64,000 bases of DNA, from the NCBI GenBank assembly GCA_038239005.1, contig JBBSFE010000014.1, positions 15,602 through 79,601 on the forward strand, written 5' to 3'. Made by a program: the position numbers and the translations under genes. Of the stretch, positions 1-8,187 are shown in pieces. Below the pieces are notes generated by a model. That model saw only the letters and a program-made list of their open reading frames with translations, was not told the origin of the DNA and did no database searches. Positions within the stretch are counted from its first letter, which is position 1, and the number at the start of each line of letters is the position of its first letter. Origin of the DNA: DASXHD01 sp038239005 (GTDB taxonomy: Bacteria; Myxococcota_A; Polyangia; Polyangiales; Polyangiaceae).

Positions 1-2147
1 GCGCTTTGTACCCAGCTCACGCTGTTCTTGCCGAGCGTGTACGTCGAGCCGGGACCGATCGAACGATAGACGTTCGCGCTGACGTCGAACGGCAGACGCC
101 CATATGTGTAACCTACATTGAATTGCGGCTCGGGATTGTCGGTCTCGAACGTGAGCGACGCGTTGAACGTATGAATGCCCGCGATGTCGCTGCCGTTCAC
201 GAAGGTGGAGATGGCTTGCCCGAAGTCTGAGGGCGCGGTGCTCGCGAGCCAGTGGCGCGGCACGAGGGTGTGGAGCGGGTTATACGCCGTGCGCTTCATC
301 GCGTGGTGCGCGGCTTCCGGCGGAGGCGGCGGGCGATCGTCGACGTAGGGATGCACGTCGAGAAAGCGCGACGGATCCAAATCCATCGCGAAGAGATCGT
401 AGCCCTCGTGCGTGTAGCCGAGATAGACGAGCGTTTTTTCGTCCGGCGAAACGACTGGCTGCATCGCCCCCATGATGACGTTGGTGACTTGCTTGAGAAT
501 CTTCTTCTCGACGTCGTAGACGAACACGTTCATCACGCCGTTCTCGCGATCGGAGTGAAAGTATACGCGCTTGCCGTCGGGCGACCACGAGGGGCCACTA
601 TCGACGGCGCGATCGCGCGTGATGGCTTCCCACGTGTTGTCGAACGTGTCGACGATGCGGATGTCGCGGTAGCCGCCCTTCGTCCACGAGCTGTAAGCGA
701 CGTGGCGGTTGTCGGGTGACCAGCGCGGCGCGTACGCCTGATCGTATGCGTCGCTTCGGACGAGCGTGCGGAGGTTTTTCGTCGTGCCGTTCGGGATGTC
801 GAGGTCGGCCACCTGCAAGTAGCTCGTGCCGCGATGATTCGTCGCGAAAGCAACGCGGCGACCGTCGGGAGAGACATCAGGCTCGTACGCGCGATAACCC
901 TTTGTCAGTTGAACGCGGTGCCCCTCGAAGCCGTTCGATTCTTTCTTTCCCTGGGGCATCGAAAACAGATCGTAGAAACCGTAGAGGTTGTTGAACGCCT
1001 CGATCGAATCGAACACCGCGCTCTTGTCCGGCAAAAAGCTGACGTAACCGCCGCCGAGAGTGCGGATCAGGAGGTCGTGATCTTTCGAACCAACGATGGC
1101 GCCGCCTTTGTCGCGCCGTAGCGGCACGTGATGGACGCCCGCCGGTGAGTGTCCGTCGTCGCGGTAGTAGACGAGGTCGCCGGCGGGGATGCCGTCCCAC
1201 GCGCCTGCGGGCACGAAGCGTGGTCCGTTCGCGGCCTGCCCGCCGAAGGTGATGCGCGTTCCTTCGCGTTGCCCGCGCGCGCGAATCTGCGCGACGAGCG
1301 CATCAGCCTCGCGCTTGAGCGTGTCGATGAACGACGGATAGAGCTCCTCGTATGTGCGACCGGTCGCGCGGCGAATCGAGCGATTGATGCCGTACGGAAT
1401 GAGCTGGTGTGCGTAGTCGTCGATCATCAGGCGAATGGCTTGCTCGCCGTACGTCTCGGCAATCCACTGCATGAAGAACGAGCCGTAGAGGTACCAGAGG
1501 TTTCCTTGTGGCCAGCGGCGCACGTTGTTCGAGATCTCGTCGAGCTGCGCGATGTTGTTCTCGAGCACGTCGCCGCGCATGAACATGTTCCACATCGACG
1601 AACGCAAACGCCCACCGCTCGTCTTGCTACTCTCTTCGAAGACGGCGAGGCCTTCGAGGATCCATCGCGGCTGAATTTGATTCGGCGAAATCGTCTTACC
1701 GAGCACCGCATTGACGAGCGCGGGGATGCCACGAATGTGATCGGTGTGAAGCACGTGCGTGAACTCGTGCGTGATGAGCTCGAGGTACCAATCGTCGACG
1801 TCGCCGAGTGGCGAGAGATCATCCGGAGCGGTGACGAACATTCGAATCGAGTCGTACGGAAGCGCGCCGGCGAACGCGTTGGCCTCGTCGGTGATGTCGC
1901 TCAGCGAAATCTCGACGCGCTCGCTCGGCGGCCAACCCACCGCGGGCGCGAGACGCCCGAGGATCGATTCTGCGAGGTCGGCGACGCGGACGGCGATTTC
2001 GTACTCGCCCGAATAGTAACTGACGCGGAAGTGATCGGTCTCCAGCGCCTCCCAAAGGAGCTTTGGATCGCCCGCCGCGCTAGCCGGAGCGGAAAATGAC
2101 GACGCGACCAGAACGATCAGCGCAGCGATTGCGATTCGAAGGCGCAC
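1..2147 (-). CDS. Secreted gluzincin-type peptidase fused to PD40 propeller and start of outer-membrane barrel (3' end cut by window)
   Basis: This long open frame runs off the left edge. It starts at GTG 2147 with a signal peptide (basic VRLR, hydrophobic core, A-S-A cleavage near residue 24). A peptidase-MA-like domain follows, with HEFTH at residues 127-131 and a downstream W-x-x-EG-x-A segment (WILEGLAVFEE) that would supply the third zinc ligand. After about residue 330 there are several PD40/TolB-type blades carrying the signature SPDG-RVAF or WSPDGKRVYF. The last visible part (NVGYTYGRLPFDVSANVY) alternates like beta-barrel strands, so the missing C-terminus is probably a surface-antigen/Omp85-like barrel. 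The likely role is a cell-surface or periplasmic protease anchored in the outer membrane; the substrate is unknown. It is divergent from the next gene across 59 bp. The peptidase and propeller calls rest on visible motifs; the barrel is inference. Confidence 0.8.
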   Translation of the reverse strand, partial: MRLRIAIAALIVLVASSFSAPASAAGDPKLLWEALETDHFRVSYYSGEYEIAVRVADLAESILGRLAPAVGWPPSERVEISLSDITDEANAFAGALPYDSIRMFVTAPDDLSPLGDVDDWYLELITHEFTHVLHTDHIRGIPALVNAVLGKTISPNQIQPRWILEGLAVFEESSKTSGGRLRSSMWNMFMRGDVLENNIAQLDEISNNVRRWPQGNLWYLYGSFFMQWIAETYGEQAIRLMIDDYAHQLIPYGINRSIRRATGRTYEELYPSFIDTLKREADALVAQIRARGQREGTRITFGGQAANGPRFVPAGAWDGIPAGDLVYYRDDGHSPAGVHHVPLRRDKGGAIVGSKDHDLLIRTLGGGYVSFLPDKSAVFDSIEAFNNLYGFYDLFSMPQGKKESNGFEGHRVQLTKGYRAYEPDVSPDGRRVAFATNHRGTSYLQVADLDIPNGTTKNLRTLVRSDAYDQAYAPRWSPDNRHVAYSSWTKGGYRDIRIVDTFDNTWEAITRDRAVDSGPSWSPDGKRVYFHSDRENGVMNVFVYDVEKKILKQVTNVIMGAMQPVVSPDEKTLVYLGYTHEGYDLFAMDLDPSRFLDVHPYVDDRPPPPPEAAHHAMKRTAYNPLHTLVPRHWLASTAPSDFGQAISTFVNGSDIAGIHTFNASLTFETDNPEPQFNVGYTYGRLPFDVSANVYRSIGPGSTYTLGKNSVSWVQS

Positions 2148-2206
2148 CCGCGACGACAGTACATCGATGCGTTGCGACGATGATTGCGAAATGCAAGATT
2201 GCGTAG

Positions 2207-3529
2207 ATGAAGCGCTTGGCTTGTGTCGTCGCGACGTTGCTCGCGTGCGGTGGGAAGACCGATCTCACCGACTACCCCGACGGAAGCGTTGAAGCGTCAG
2301 TGGTCGACGCGAAGCCCTTGAAAGACGTCGTCGTCGTCGACGTCGTGCAGCCGCCGTACGTCCCGCTGGGAACGAAATGCGTCGTCGACCCGGATGCCGG
2401 CGCACCGCCCGTTTGGGTTCCCGATGATGGGGGCGCGCCGCTTCACCCGCCGCAGATCGTGTCGTCGGGCGGCCCCGTGCTCGGGCATCCCGTGTTCGTT
2501 CCGATCACGTTCGACGGCGACGATCTCGTGAACCCGATCGAAGATTTTCTCGCCTCGGTCGGCTGCACTTCTTATTGGCATTCGGTGATGAGCGACTACG
2601 GCGTCGGCGATGCGTACTCGACGGCAGGCGTGCACCTCTCGGACAAGCCACCGGACACCATCGACGATCCAGCCATCGGCGCGTTCATTCGCACGAAGAT
2701 TCTCGGCAAGCTCGTCCCCGACGCAGTGCAAGACTCGACGCTCTACGTCATCTTCTATCCCGAGCAGACAGACATCACACTTCAAGGCGAGCACAGCTGC
2801 CAGAGCTACGGCGGTTACCACTCGAACTTCGTCATGAGCGACGGGCGCAGCGTGCCGTACGCCGTCATCCCGCGATGCGGCAACTTCGGTCAGCTCGGCG
2901 GCGTCGACGCCATCACCGCAGTGACGAGCCACGAGCTCATGGAGGCGTCGAGCGATCCACTTCCATTCACGAAACCCGCGTATCAATTCACCGAAGGCAA
3001 TGGCCTCGCGTGGGCGCTTGCGGGCGGCGGCGAAGTCGGCGACATGTGCGAGTTCAACGGCGACGCCGACTTCTTGCCGAGCGACTACCCGTTCTACGTG
3101 CAGCGACAATGGTCCGATCACAAAGCGTGGCTCGCGCAAAACCCGTGTCAGCCAACCACCACGACCTACGTGGCCGCCGCGCCCTTGTTCGTCGACACGG
3201 TTCCGTTCGACATCGGGTTCGGCCCGCAAACGACGACGGGCATCAAGCTCGCGGTCGGCAACCAAACCACCATCGACGTGAAAATCATCGCGGACGGTCC
3301 ATGGACTTCTCCGGTGACCGTCGTTGGCAAAGATGGCTCGTCGTTCTTGGGCGGCGGGCCGAAGTTGTCGCTCAGCGTATCGCCGTCGAGCGGCAACGTC
3401 GGCGACACGCTCAAGCTCACAGTCACGCGCACAGGCACGAACTCGACGTATGGCGTCGAGCCGTTCTACTTGCGTGCGTCGTCTTCCGGCGCGCAAACGC
3501 TCTGGTGGGGCGTCGTCGGCGACCCTTAG
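2207..3529 (+). CDS. Secreted lipoprotein with HELMEA putative zincin-like motif
   Basis: A 440-residue protein opening with MKRLACVVATLLACGG, a type II signal with Cys at residue 14-15, so it should be lipidated and exported. An Asp/Val-rich linker is followed by a body with several cysteines and the segment TSHELMEASSDP. Here H242-E243 followed by E246 recalls HExxxE/HExxH-like metal sites seen in secreted myxobacterial proteins. The C-terminal 100 residues are Gly/Ser/Thr-rich and look like an immunoglobulin-like beta domain. No protease family can be named with confidence because a third ligand is not obvious. It stands alone, divergent from the left-edge peptidase and convergent (4 nt apart) with the spermidine-synthase-like gene. 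Confidence 0.75.
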   Translation: MKRLACVVATLLACGGKTDLTDYPDGSVEASVVDAKPLKDVVVVDVVQPPYVPLGTKCVVDPDAGAPPVWVPDDGGAPLHPPQIVSSGGPVLGHPVFVPITFDGDDLVNPIEDFLASVGCTSYWHSVMSDYGVGDAYSTAGVHLSDKPPDTIDDPAIGAFIRTKILGKLVPDAVQDSTLYVIFYPEQTDITLQGEHSCQSYGGYHSNFVMSDGRSVPYAVIPRCGNFGQLGGVDAITAVTSHELMEASSDPLPFTKPAYQFTEGNGLAWALAGGGEVGDMCEFNGDADFLPSDYPFYVQRQWSDHKAWLAQNPCQPTTTTYVAAAPLFVDTVPFDIGFGPQTTTGIKLAVGNQTTIDVKIIADGPWTSPVTVVGKDGSSFLGGGPKLSLSVSPSSGNVGDTLKLTVTRTGTNSTYGVEPFYLRASSSGAQTLWWGVVGDP

Positions 3530-3533
3530 AGAC

Positions 3534-5096
3534 TTAGTCCGGCTCCGGAAAGCGGAGGGGCTGGCGGAACTCGACGACCATGTTGTCGTCGGTGATGATC
3601 TTCGCGGCCTCGGTGCGCGCGAGAATGCTCTCGCGGCTCTCCATGCCCCAGCCTTGCACGGGTGCGAGCCGCATGGTGTCGGGCATGTTCACGAGATCGT
3701 CGAGCAGCGAGCGACCCGCGTCGGTGCTCGTATCGATGCACGGGCGGCCGTCGATCGTGTAGTGCGCCATGAGCTCGCGCCAGCGATCTTTGTCGAGCGT
3801 AAATGGGCTGTCGCTGACGGCGACGAAGTTGATGATGCGAAGGCCATACGCGTAAGCGCTCATCGCGGTCTTCTGGACGTCGTCGGACGAGGTGGTGTTG
3901 AAGAAGAAGATGCCGCCGGGCTTCATGTGCGCTCGAGCGATCTCCATGAACTCGTTCGAGAGCAGATTCGTGGCGTGCGCGCGCCAATGGTACGTCGTGT
4001 TCATCACGAGTAAATCGGCGGTGCGATCGGGGTGGCGGCGAAGCCAGCGGCGCCCATCGTCGATTTGAATGTCGATTTTCGGGTTCGTGAGAATCGAGGC
4101 GACGTCGGGGTACTTCTTGATGATGTCGAGGTAGCCCGGGTTGATCTCGATGATCGTCATGTGCTCGACATGCGGGTTGTTCGCGATCACTTGCGCCCAC
4201 GAGCCCGACGACAGGCCAATCATGATCACTTCGCGCGGGTTCGGGTGCATCGCACCGATGGCGTACGCGCGTACGATGCCGTTGCGGTCGTGGACGATCG
4301 ACGTATTGAGTCGCCCGTCGTAGGCGCCGCCGCCGAACACCGTTCCGTCTGTGGAGACAGCGATCACGCCGCTCTTCGTTTCGACGACCTCGGCGAAGGT
4401 TTGGTCTTTGAACTCGGTCTTGTAATAGAGACGTTCGTAGACGCGGTCGTAGGCGCTCGGCGTCAGCATGATGAACGCAGCCGCAACGCCGCCCGCAACG
4501 AAGAAACCCACCGCCGCGCTTCCAGCGCCAGGCTTGCTCGCGGCGTAGAGTGCAGCAGCAACGGTGAAGCCGACGCACATCAAGAGCTCCGAGACTTGGG
4601 TGAGCGAGAGCTTGTCCATGAAGACGAAGCCCGTGATCAAGCTGCCACACGCCGAGCCGACGATGTTTGCAACATACAAGTAAGAGAGACGCTGGCCGGC
4701 GCGATCGTCGGGCGCGATCGCGAAGTGTGCGAGGAGCGGCAACACCGCACCAAGGAGCCCCGCGGCAAGCGCGACGGCAAGGAGCGGAAGAACCGGCGAT
4801 GCGGAGTGCGCCGCGCGCGTGATCGACGGGACGACGAAGAAGCCGATCACGTTCGCGAAGAACACGAACGCCGCGAGCGGGCGAAGCGACGAGAGCTTGC
4901 CCTTCGAGCTCTCGCGGCAGAAGACGCGGCTACCAATCGATCCGAGCGCGAGGCCGAAGAGGTAGAAACCGAGGAGCACACCGAACGACGCGGGCGCGCT
5001 CCACGTGAGGAAGCTCACGACGCGGTACCAGACGATCTCGTAGGAGAGCGCGATGAACCCAGCAGCGCCGGCCGCGAGCAGCGCGATCGCGAACAT
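3534..5096 (-). CDS. C-terminal half of a fused MFS/spermidine-synthase-like membrane protein
   Basis: A 520-residue protein. The first ~215 residues form about six hydrophobic segments beginning with the motif GFIALSYEIVWYR, typical of membrane proteins fused to spermidine synthase. The soluble C-terminal half has the Rossmann elements of that family: IGLSSGSW (nucleotide loop), an acidic EINPGY after strand 2, and IDDGRRWL. The glycine loop differs from the usual GGGDG, so polyamine synthesis itself is not assured; such proteins often have unknown substrates. Start ATG 5096 overlaps by one base the TAA of the upstream gene (TAATG), so translation is probably coupled. Together the two products equal the usual single fused polypeptide. 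Confidence 0.8.
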   Translation of the reverse strand: MFAIALLAAGAAGFIALSYEIVWYRVVSFLTWSAPASFGVLLGFYLFGLALGSIGSRVFCRESSKGKLSSLRPLAAFVFFANVIGFFVVPSITRAAHSASPVLPLLAVALAAGLLGAVLPLLAHFAIAPDDRAGQRLSYLYVANIVGSACGSLITGFVFMDKLSLTQVSELLMCVGFTVAAALYAASKPGAGSAAVGFFVAGGVAAAFIMLTPSAYDRVYERLYYKTEFKDQTFAEVVETKSGVIAVSTDGTVFGGGAYDGRLNTSIVHDRNGIVRAYAIGAMHPNPREVIMIGLSSGSWAQVIANNPHVEHMTIIEINPGYLDIIKKYPDVASILTNPKIDIQIDDGRRWLRRHPDRTADLLVMNTTYHWRAHATNLLSNEFMEIARAHMKPGGIFFFNTTSSDDVQKTAMSAYAYGLRIINFVAVSDSPFTLDKDRWRELMAHYTIDGRPCIDTSTDAGRSLLDDLVNMPDTMRLAPVQGWGMESRESILARTEAAKIITDDNMVVEFRQPLRFPEPD

Positions 5097-5794
5097 TATT
5101 CGGCCTCCGGAGACGGAGACAGAGCCGGAGTCGGAGTCGGACTCGGAGTCGGAGACAGAGACGGAGACGGAGACGGAGACGGAGAACGGCCGTCGCGGAG
5201 GTGGAGCGCCAGGGCGCCCAGGCCCACCGCGAAGTTGATCGCGGCAGCCGTGCGGACCGTGTTGATTTCACCGAGCGGGCCCATCATCACCATCACGCTA
5301 GCGATCGAGGCGATCGCGGAGCCCAGCGTGTTCACGAAGTAGAGCTGGCCGACGCTTTTGCCGACGTTGCCGCTCTTGCGAACGAAGTAGGCGACGAGCA
5401 GCGGGAGCGTGCCGCCCATCAACATCGTCGGGAAGAGAACGAGCAAGAACGTGACGAACGCCGTCGCGATGGGCGACAGGTTCAACGTGAACGCGCCCAC
5501 GGCGTGAAAGAGCTGCAGCGACACGAGGCCGAACGCGCCAATCGAAAGCTCGACGATCGCGAAAAGCAGCAACGCGGGGCGCGCGGGATCTTTCGAGATG
5601 GCGCCGCCAGCGAAGCTACCGAAGCCGAGGCCGAGCATGAACGCCGTCACGACTACGGTGACCGATTCGATGTTGATCCCGTAGATGGCGAAGAGCGACC
5701 GCTGCCACACCACTTGATACAAAAGCGCGGCGAAACCCGACGCCAAAAACACGAACATCAGCGCGACCGTGCGGGCTTTCACGGGCGCCCTCAT
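5096..5794 (-). CDS. N-terminal membrane half of the MFS/spermidine-synthase-like pair, with Ser/Thr-Pro tail
   Basis: A 232-residue integral membrane protein with about six helices. Near its start it carries GFAALLYQVVWQR, the same motif that opens its downstream partner, so the two halves look like the two internal repeats of a 12-helix transporter-like domain. The last ~30 residues are a low-complexity (S/T)P repeat encoded by a hexanucleotide tandem repeat (5110-5181). In most relatives the halves are one chain; here they are separate, coupled reading frames. Because the repeat unit is 6 nt, slippage would change only the number of dipeptides, not the frame. Confidence 0.75.
   Translation of the reverse strand: MRAPVKARTVALMFVFLASGFAALLYQVVWQRSLFAIYGINIESVTVVVTAFMLGLGFGSFAGGAISKDPARPALLLFAIVELSIGAFGLVSLQLFHAVGAFTLNLSPIATAFVTFLLVLFPTMLMGGTLPLLVAYFVRKSGNVGKSVGQLYFVNTLGSAIASIASVMVMMGPLGEINTVRTAAAINFAVGLGALALHLRDGRSPSPSPSPSLSPTPSPTPTPALSPSPEAE
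5110..5181. repeat. Hexanucleotide tandem repeat (GAGNCN, 12 units)
   Basis: Twelve consecutive 6-nt units, mostly GAGACG or GAGTCG on the plus strand, form a perfect-period array. Read on the minus strand it encodes alternating Ser/Thr-Pro at the C-terminus of the membrane half-protein. The run of identical GAGACG units at the right end suggests recent slippage; the left units are more diverged. Confidence 0.9.
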
Positions 5795-5812
5795 AACACA
5801 GATGGTTCGGCG

Positions 5813-7306
5813 TCAAGCGGCGGGTTTTTGAAGCTTCGCAGCGCGTCCGAGCTTGCTGTGTTTGATGCCGTACGTGAAATAGATGGCGAGGCCCACGACG
5901 AGCCAGGCGCCGAGGCGGGCCCAGTTCGTCCAGCCGAGGCCGTAGATCATGAGGCCGTTCGCGAGCACACCGAGAACCGCAACCACGGGCGCGCCCGGCA
6001 CGCGGAAGCCGCGTTTGGCGTCGGGGTTTTTGACGCGCATGATCCACACGCCTGCGCTGACGAGGATGAACGCGAAGAGTGTGCCGATGCTCGTCATGTC
6101 ACCGACGATGTCCTCGGGAACGAACGCCGCGAAGATCGACGTCAGCACGAAGAACGTGGCGTTCGATTTGTAGGGCGTTCGGTACTTCGGGTGGATTTGC
6201 GAAAAAATCGGGGAGACGAGGCCATCGCGGCTCATCGAGAAAAACACGCGCGACTGCCCGAGCAGCATCACGAGAATGACCGACGAGAACCCGCCGAGGA
6301 TCGCCACCGTCACGAGCTTCGAGAGCCACTCGTAGCCATGCATGTACGTCGAGATGGCGTACGCGACGGATGCCTCGCGGCCTTGGTGGCGGAAATCTTC
6401 GGTCGGCGCGAGGCCGCTCAGCACGTGCGAAAACAAAATGTACAGCACGGTGCAAACGACGAGCGATCCGAGAATGCCAATGGGCATGTCGCGCTTTGGG
6501 TTGCGCGCTTCTTGTGCGGTGGTCGAAACGGCGTCGAAGCCGATGAACGCGAAGAACACGATTCCCGCGGCATTCACGATGCCCCAAAAGCCGCCGAACG
6601 CATGCTTCACGCCGCTCGCATCGATGAAGGTCGAGGGCGGCGGAATGTACGGGACGTGGTTCGCCGGGTTCATGAACGACCATCCGAGAACGATGACCAT
6701 CAAGACGATCGTGACCTTGGTTACGACGATGATCGCGTTGAGCCGCGCCGACTCCTGGACACCTCGTATCAAGACGAGCGTGAGCAGCAGCAAGATCCCG
6801 AGTGCGGGTACGTTCATGATGCCGTGAATCTTCACGCCATCGACCAGCGCGAACTCGCTCGGCGCGTGACACCACGCATATGGAATCTGAACGCCGAAAT
6901 ACGACAGCAAGCGATTGAGATACTGACTCCAAGCGATCGCGACCGTGGCTGCACCGATGGCGTATTCGAGGACGAGGTCCCAGCCGATGATCCACGCCAT
7001 CAGCTCGCCCATCGTTGCGTAGGCGTACGTGTACGCGCTGCCGGCGATCGGAATCATCGACGCGAACTCGGCGTAGCAAAGGCCCGCGAAGGCGCAGCCG
7101 ACGCCCGCCATCGCAAAGCCGAGCGTGACCGATGGGCCCGCGCAATCGGCGATCGCGGCGGCGGTGCGCACGAAGAGGCCCGCGCCGATGATGGCGCCGA
7201 TGCCGAGCGCGATCAGACTGAACGGACCGAGCGTGCGCTTCAGGCCGTGCTCGTCGTCGGCTTCGTTGAGGAGGTGCTCGAGCGGCTTGCGCGTCCAGAT
7301 TTGCAT
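5813..7306 (-). CDS. APC-family amino acid permease (cationic amino acid transporter type)
   Basis: A 497-residue protein with about twelve to fourteen hydrophobic helices. The first helix contains the APC signature GIGAIIGAGLFV (unwound TM1 substrate site), and AEFASMIPIAGSAYTYAYATMGE matches the CAT/YfnA subfamily. It should import amino acids across the inner membrane by proton- or sodium-coupled symport or by exchange; specificity cannot be read from sequence. Length fits the family. Start ATG 7306 directly precedes the conserved N-terminal RKPLEHLL segment. It lies 18 bp upstream of the spermidine-synthase-like pair on the same strand, so co-transcription is possible. Confidence 0.9.
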   Translation of the reverse strand: MQIWTRKPLEHLLNEADDEHGLKRTLGPFSLIALGIGAIIGAGLFVRTAAAIADCAGPSVTLGFAMAGVGCAFAGLCYAEFASMIPIAGSAYTYAYATMGELMAWIIGWDLVLEYAIGAATVAIAWSQYLNRLLSYFGVQIPYAWCHAPSEFALVDGVKIHGIMNVPALGILLLLTLVLIRGVQESARLNAIIVVTKVTIVLMVIVLGWSFMNPANHVPYIPPPSTFIDASGVKHAFGGFWGIVNAAGIVFFAFIGFDAVSTTAQEARNPKRDMPIGILGSLVVCTVLYILFSHVLSGLAPTEDFRHQGREASVAYAISTYMHGYEWLSKLVTVAILGGFSSVILVMLLGQSRVFFSMSRDGLVSPIFSQIHPKYRTPYKSNATFFVLTSIFAAFVPEDIVGDMTSIGTLFAFILVSAGVWIMRVKNPDAKRGFRVPGAPVVAVLGVLANGLMIYGLGWTNWARLGAWLVVGLAIYFTYGIKHSKLGRAAKLQKPAA

Positions 7307-7322
7307 CGGGCTCAGCTATATA

Positions 7323-8186
7323 TCAACTCTCGCGGCGCGCGGCGCGAAGGAGCGTCACCGCCGTATAGACGACGACGATCGCGACGAGCCACTTCACCCA
7401 ATAGAGCGGCAGCTCTTTCACGATGAAGGCGGCCAAGAGAACGGCCGGCACGCCGCCGAGTGCGAGCCCTATCGAGGCTCCGGGCGCGAAGCTCTTTTGC
7501 CGGATGAACGGAATGCTTCCGAACGACTGCAAGAAAGCACACGAGCCCATCATGATCGGGAAGCCAGCTTTCGGGCTCATACCAAGCAGCGACACCACGA
7601 CGAGACATGGCGCGTAGAGGCCCACGCCAATCGTCATGAGCGCGCCGAGGACGAAGTTCGCGACGACTGCGAGCACGAAGGCGCTGCCACTGAGACCGAG
7701 CTTCGTGCCGTCTTCCGGCAAACCGATTTGACGCCACACGAGAACGCCGCACACGACGAGCAGAGCGCAACCGAGACCGAGCTGCACCTGCCGGCGCGGC
7801 AAGCGCGCAACCACAGGCGCACCAAACACGGCGCCGGCCGTCGCGGCGGCGATCATCGCGAGAAGCGTGCGTGGCTCGACCGCGATTTTGTCGATGAAGA
7901 TGTACGCCTCGGCAAACGTCGGGATCGTGTGACCGACGTTGAGCGTGCCGGGCAAGACGCGATCGTCGACGGTCTTGCGCGAGCGGTAAAACGTGGCCGT
8001 CGTTGCGAACGAACCGATGCCGAGCGTATCGAAAAAATTCGTGACGGCGCCGACGAAGACTTCCCACGCCGTCGGCATGATGCGCTCGCCCCGCGCACGT
8101 GCCTCGAGAATGCCGGCAACCCATGTCGCGGCGAAGATGGCGAGCGCGACTCCGAGCGCGCAGAAGAGCGCTGTCTTGGCCGTCAT
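7323..8186 (-). CDS. TauE/SafE-family permease (sulfite/sulfonate exporter type)
   Basis: A 287-residue inner-membrane protein with about eight hydrophobic segments. It shows the two-repeat organisation of TauE/SafE proteins: an early VGAVTNFFDTLGIGSFA block and a second GALMTIGVGLYAPCLV block, each with conserved Gly/Pro. Family members move sulfur-containing or organic anions; the substrate here is unknown. The gene starts two bases after the stop of the amidohydrolase lipoprotein and is followed 16 bp later by the APC permease, so the three likely form one transcript read right to left. Confidence 0.85.
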   Translation of the reverse strand: MTAKTALFCALGVALAIFAATWVAGILEARARGERIMPTAWEVFVGAVTNFFDTLGIGSFATTATFYRSRKTVDDRVLPGTLNVGHTIPTFAEAYIFIDKIAVEPRTLLAMIAAATAGAVFGAPVVARLPRRQVQLGLGCALLVVCGVLVWRQIGLPEDGTKLGLSGSAFVLAVVANFVLGALMTIGVGLYAPCLVVVSLLGMSPKAGFPIMMGSCAFLQSFGSIPFIRQKSFAPGASIGLALGGVPAVLLAAFIVKELPLYWVKWLVAIVVVYTAVTLLRAARRES

Positions 8187-8187
8187 C

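Noticed and set aside
5110..5181. Tandem repeat considered as a CRISPR array
   Set aside because: The 6-nt period with no spacers and coding for Ser/Thr-Pro excludes CRISPR.
5201..7426. 741-codon plus-strand open frame
   Set aside because: Antisense of the APC permease and spermidine-synthase-like pair; charged, repetitive composition and no family.
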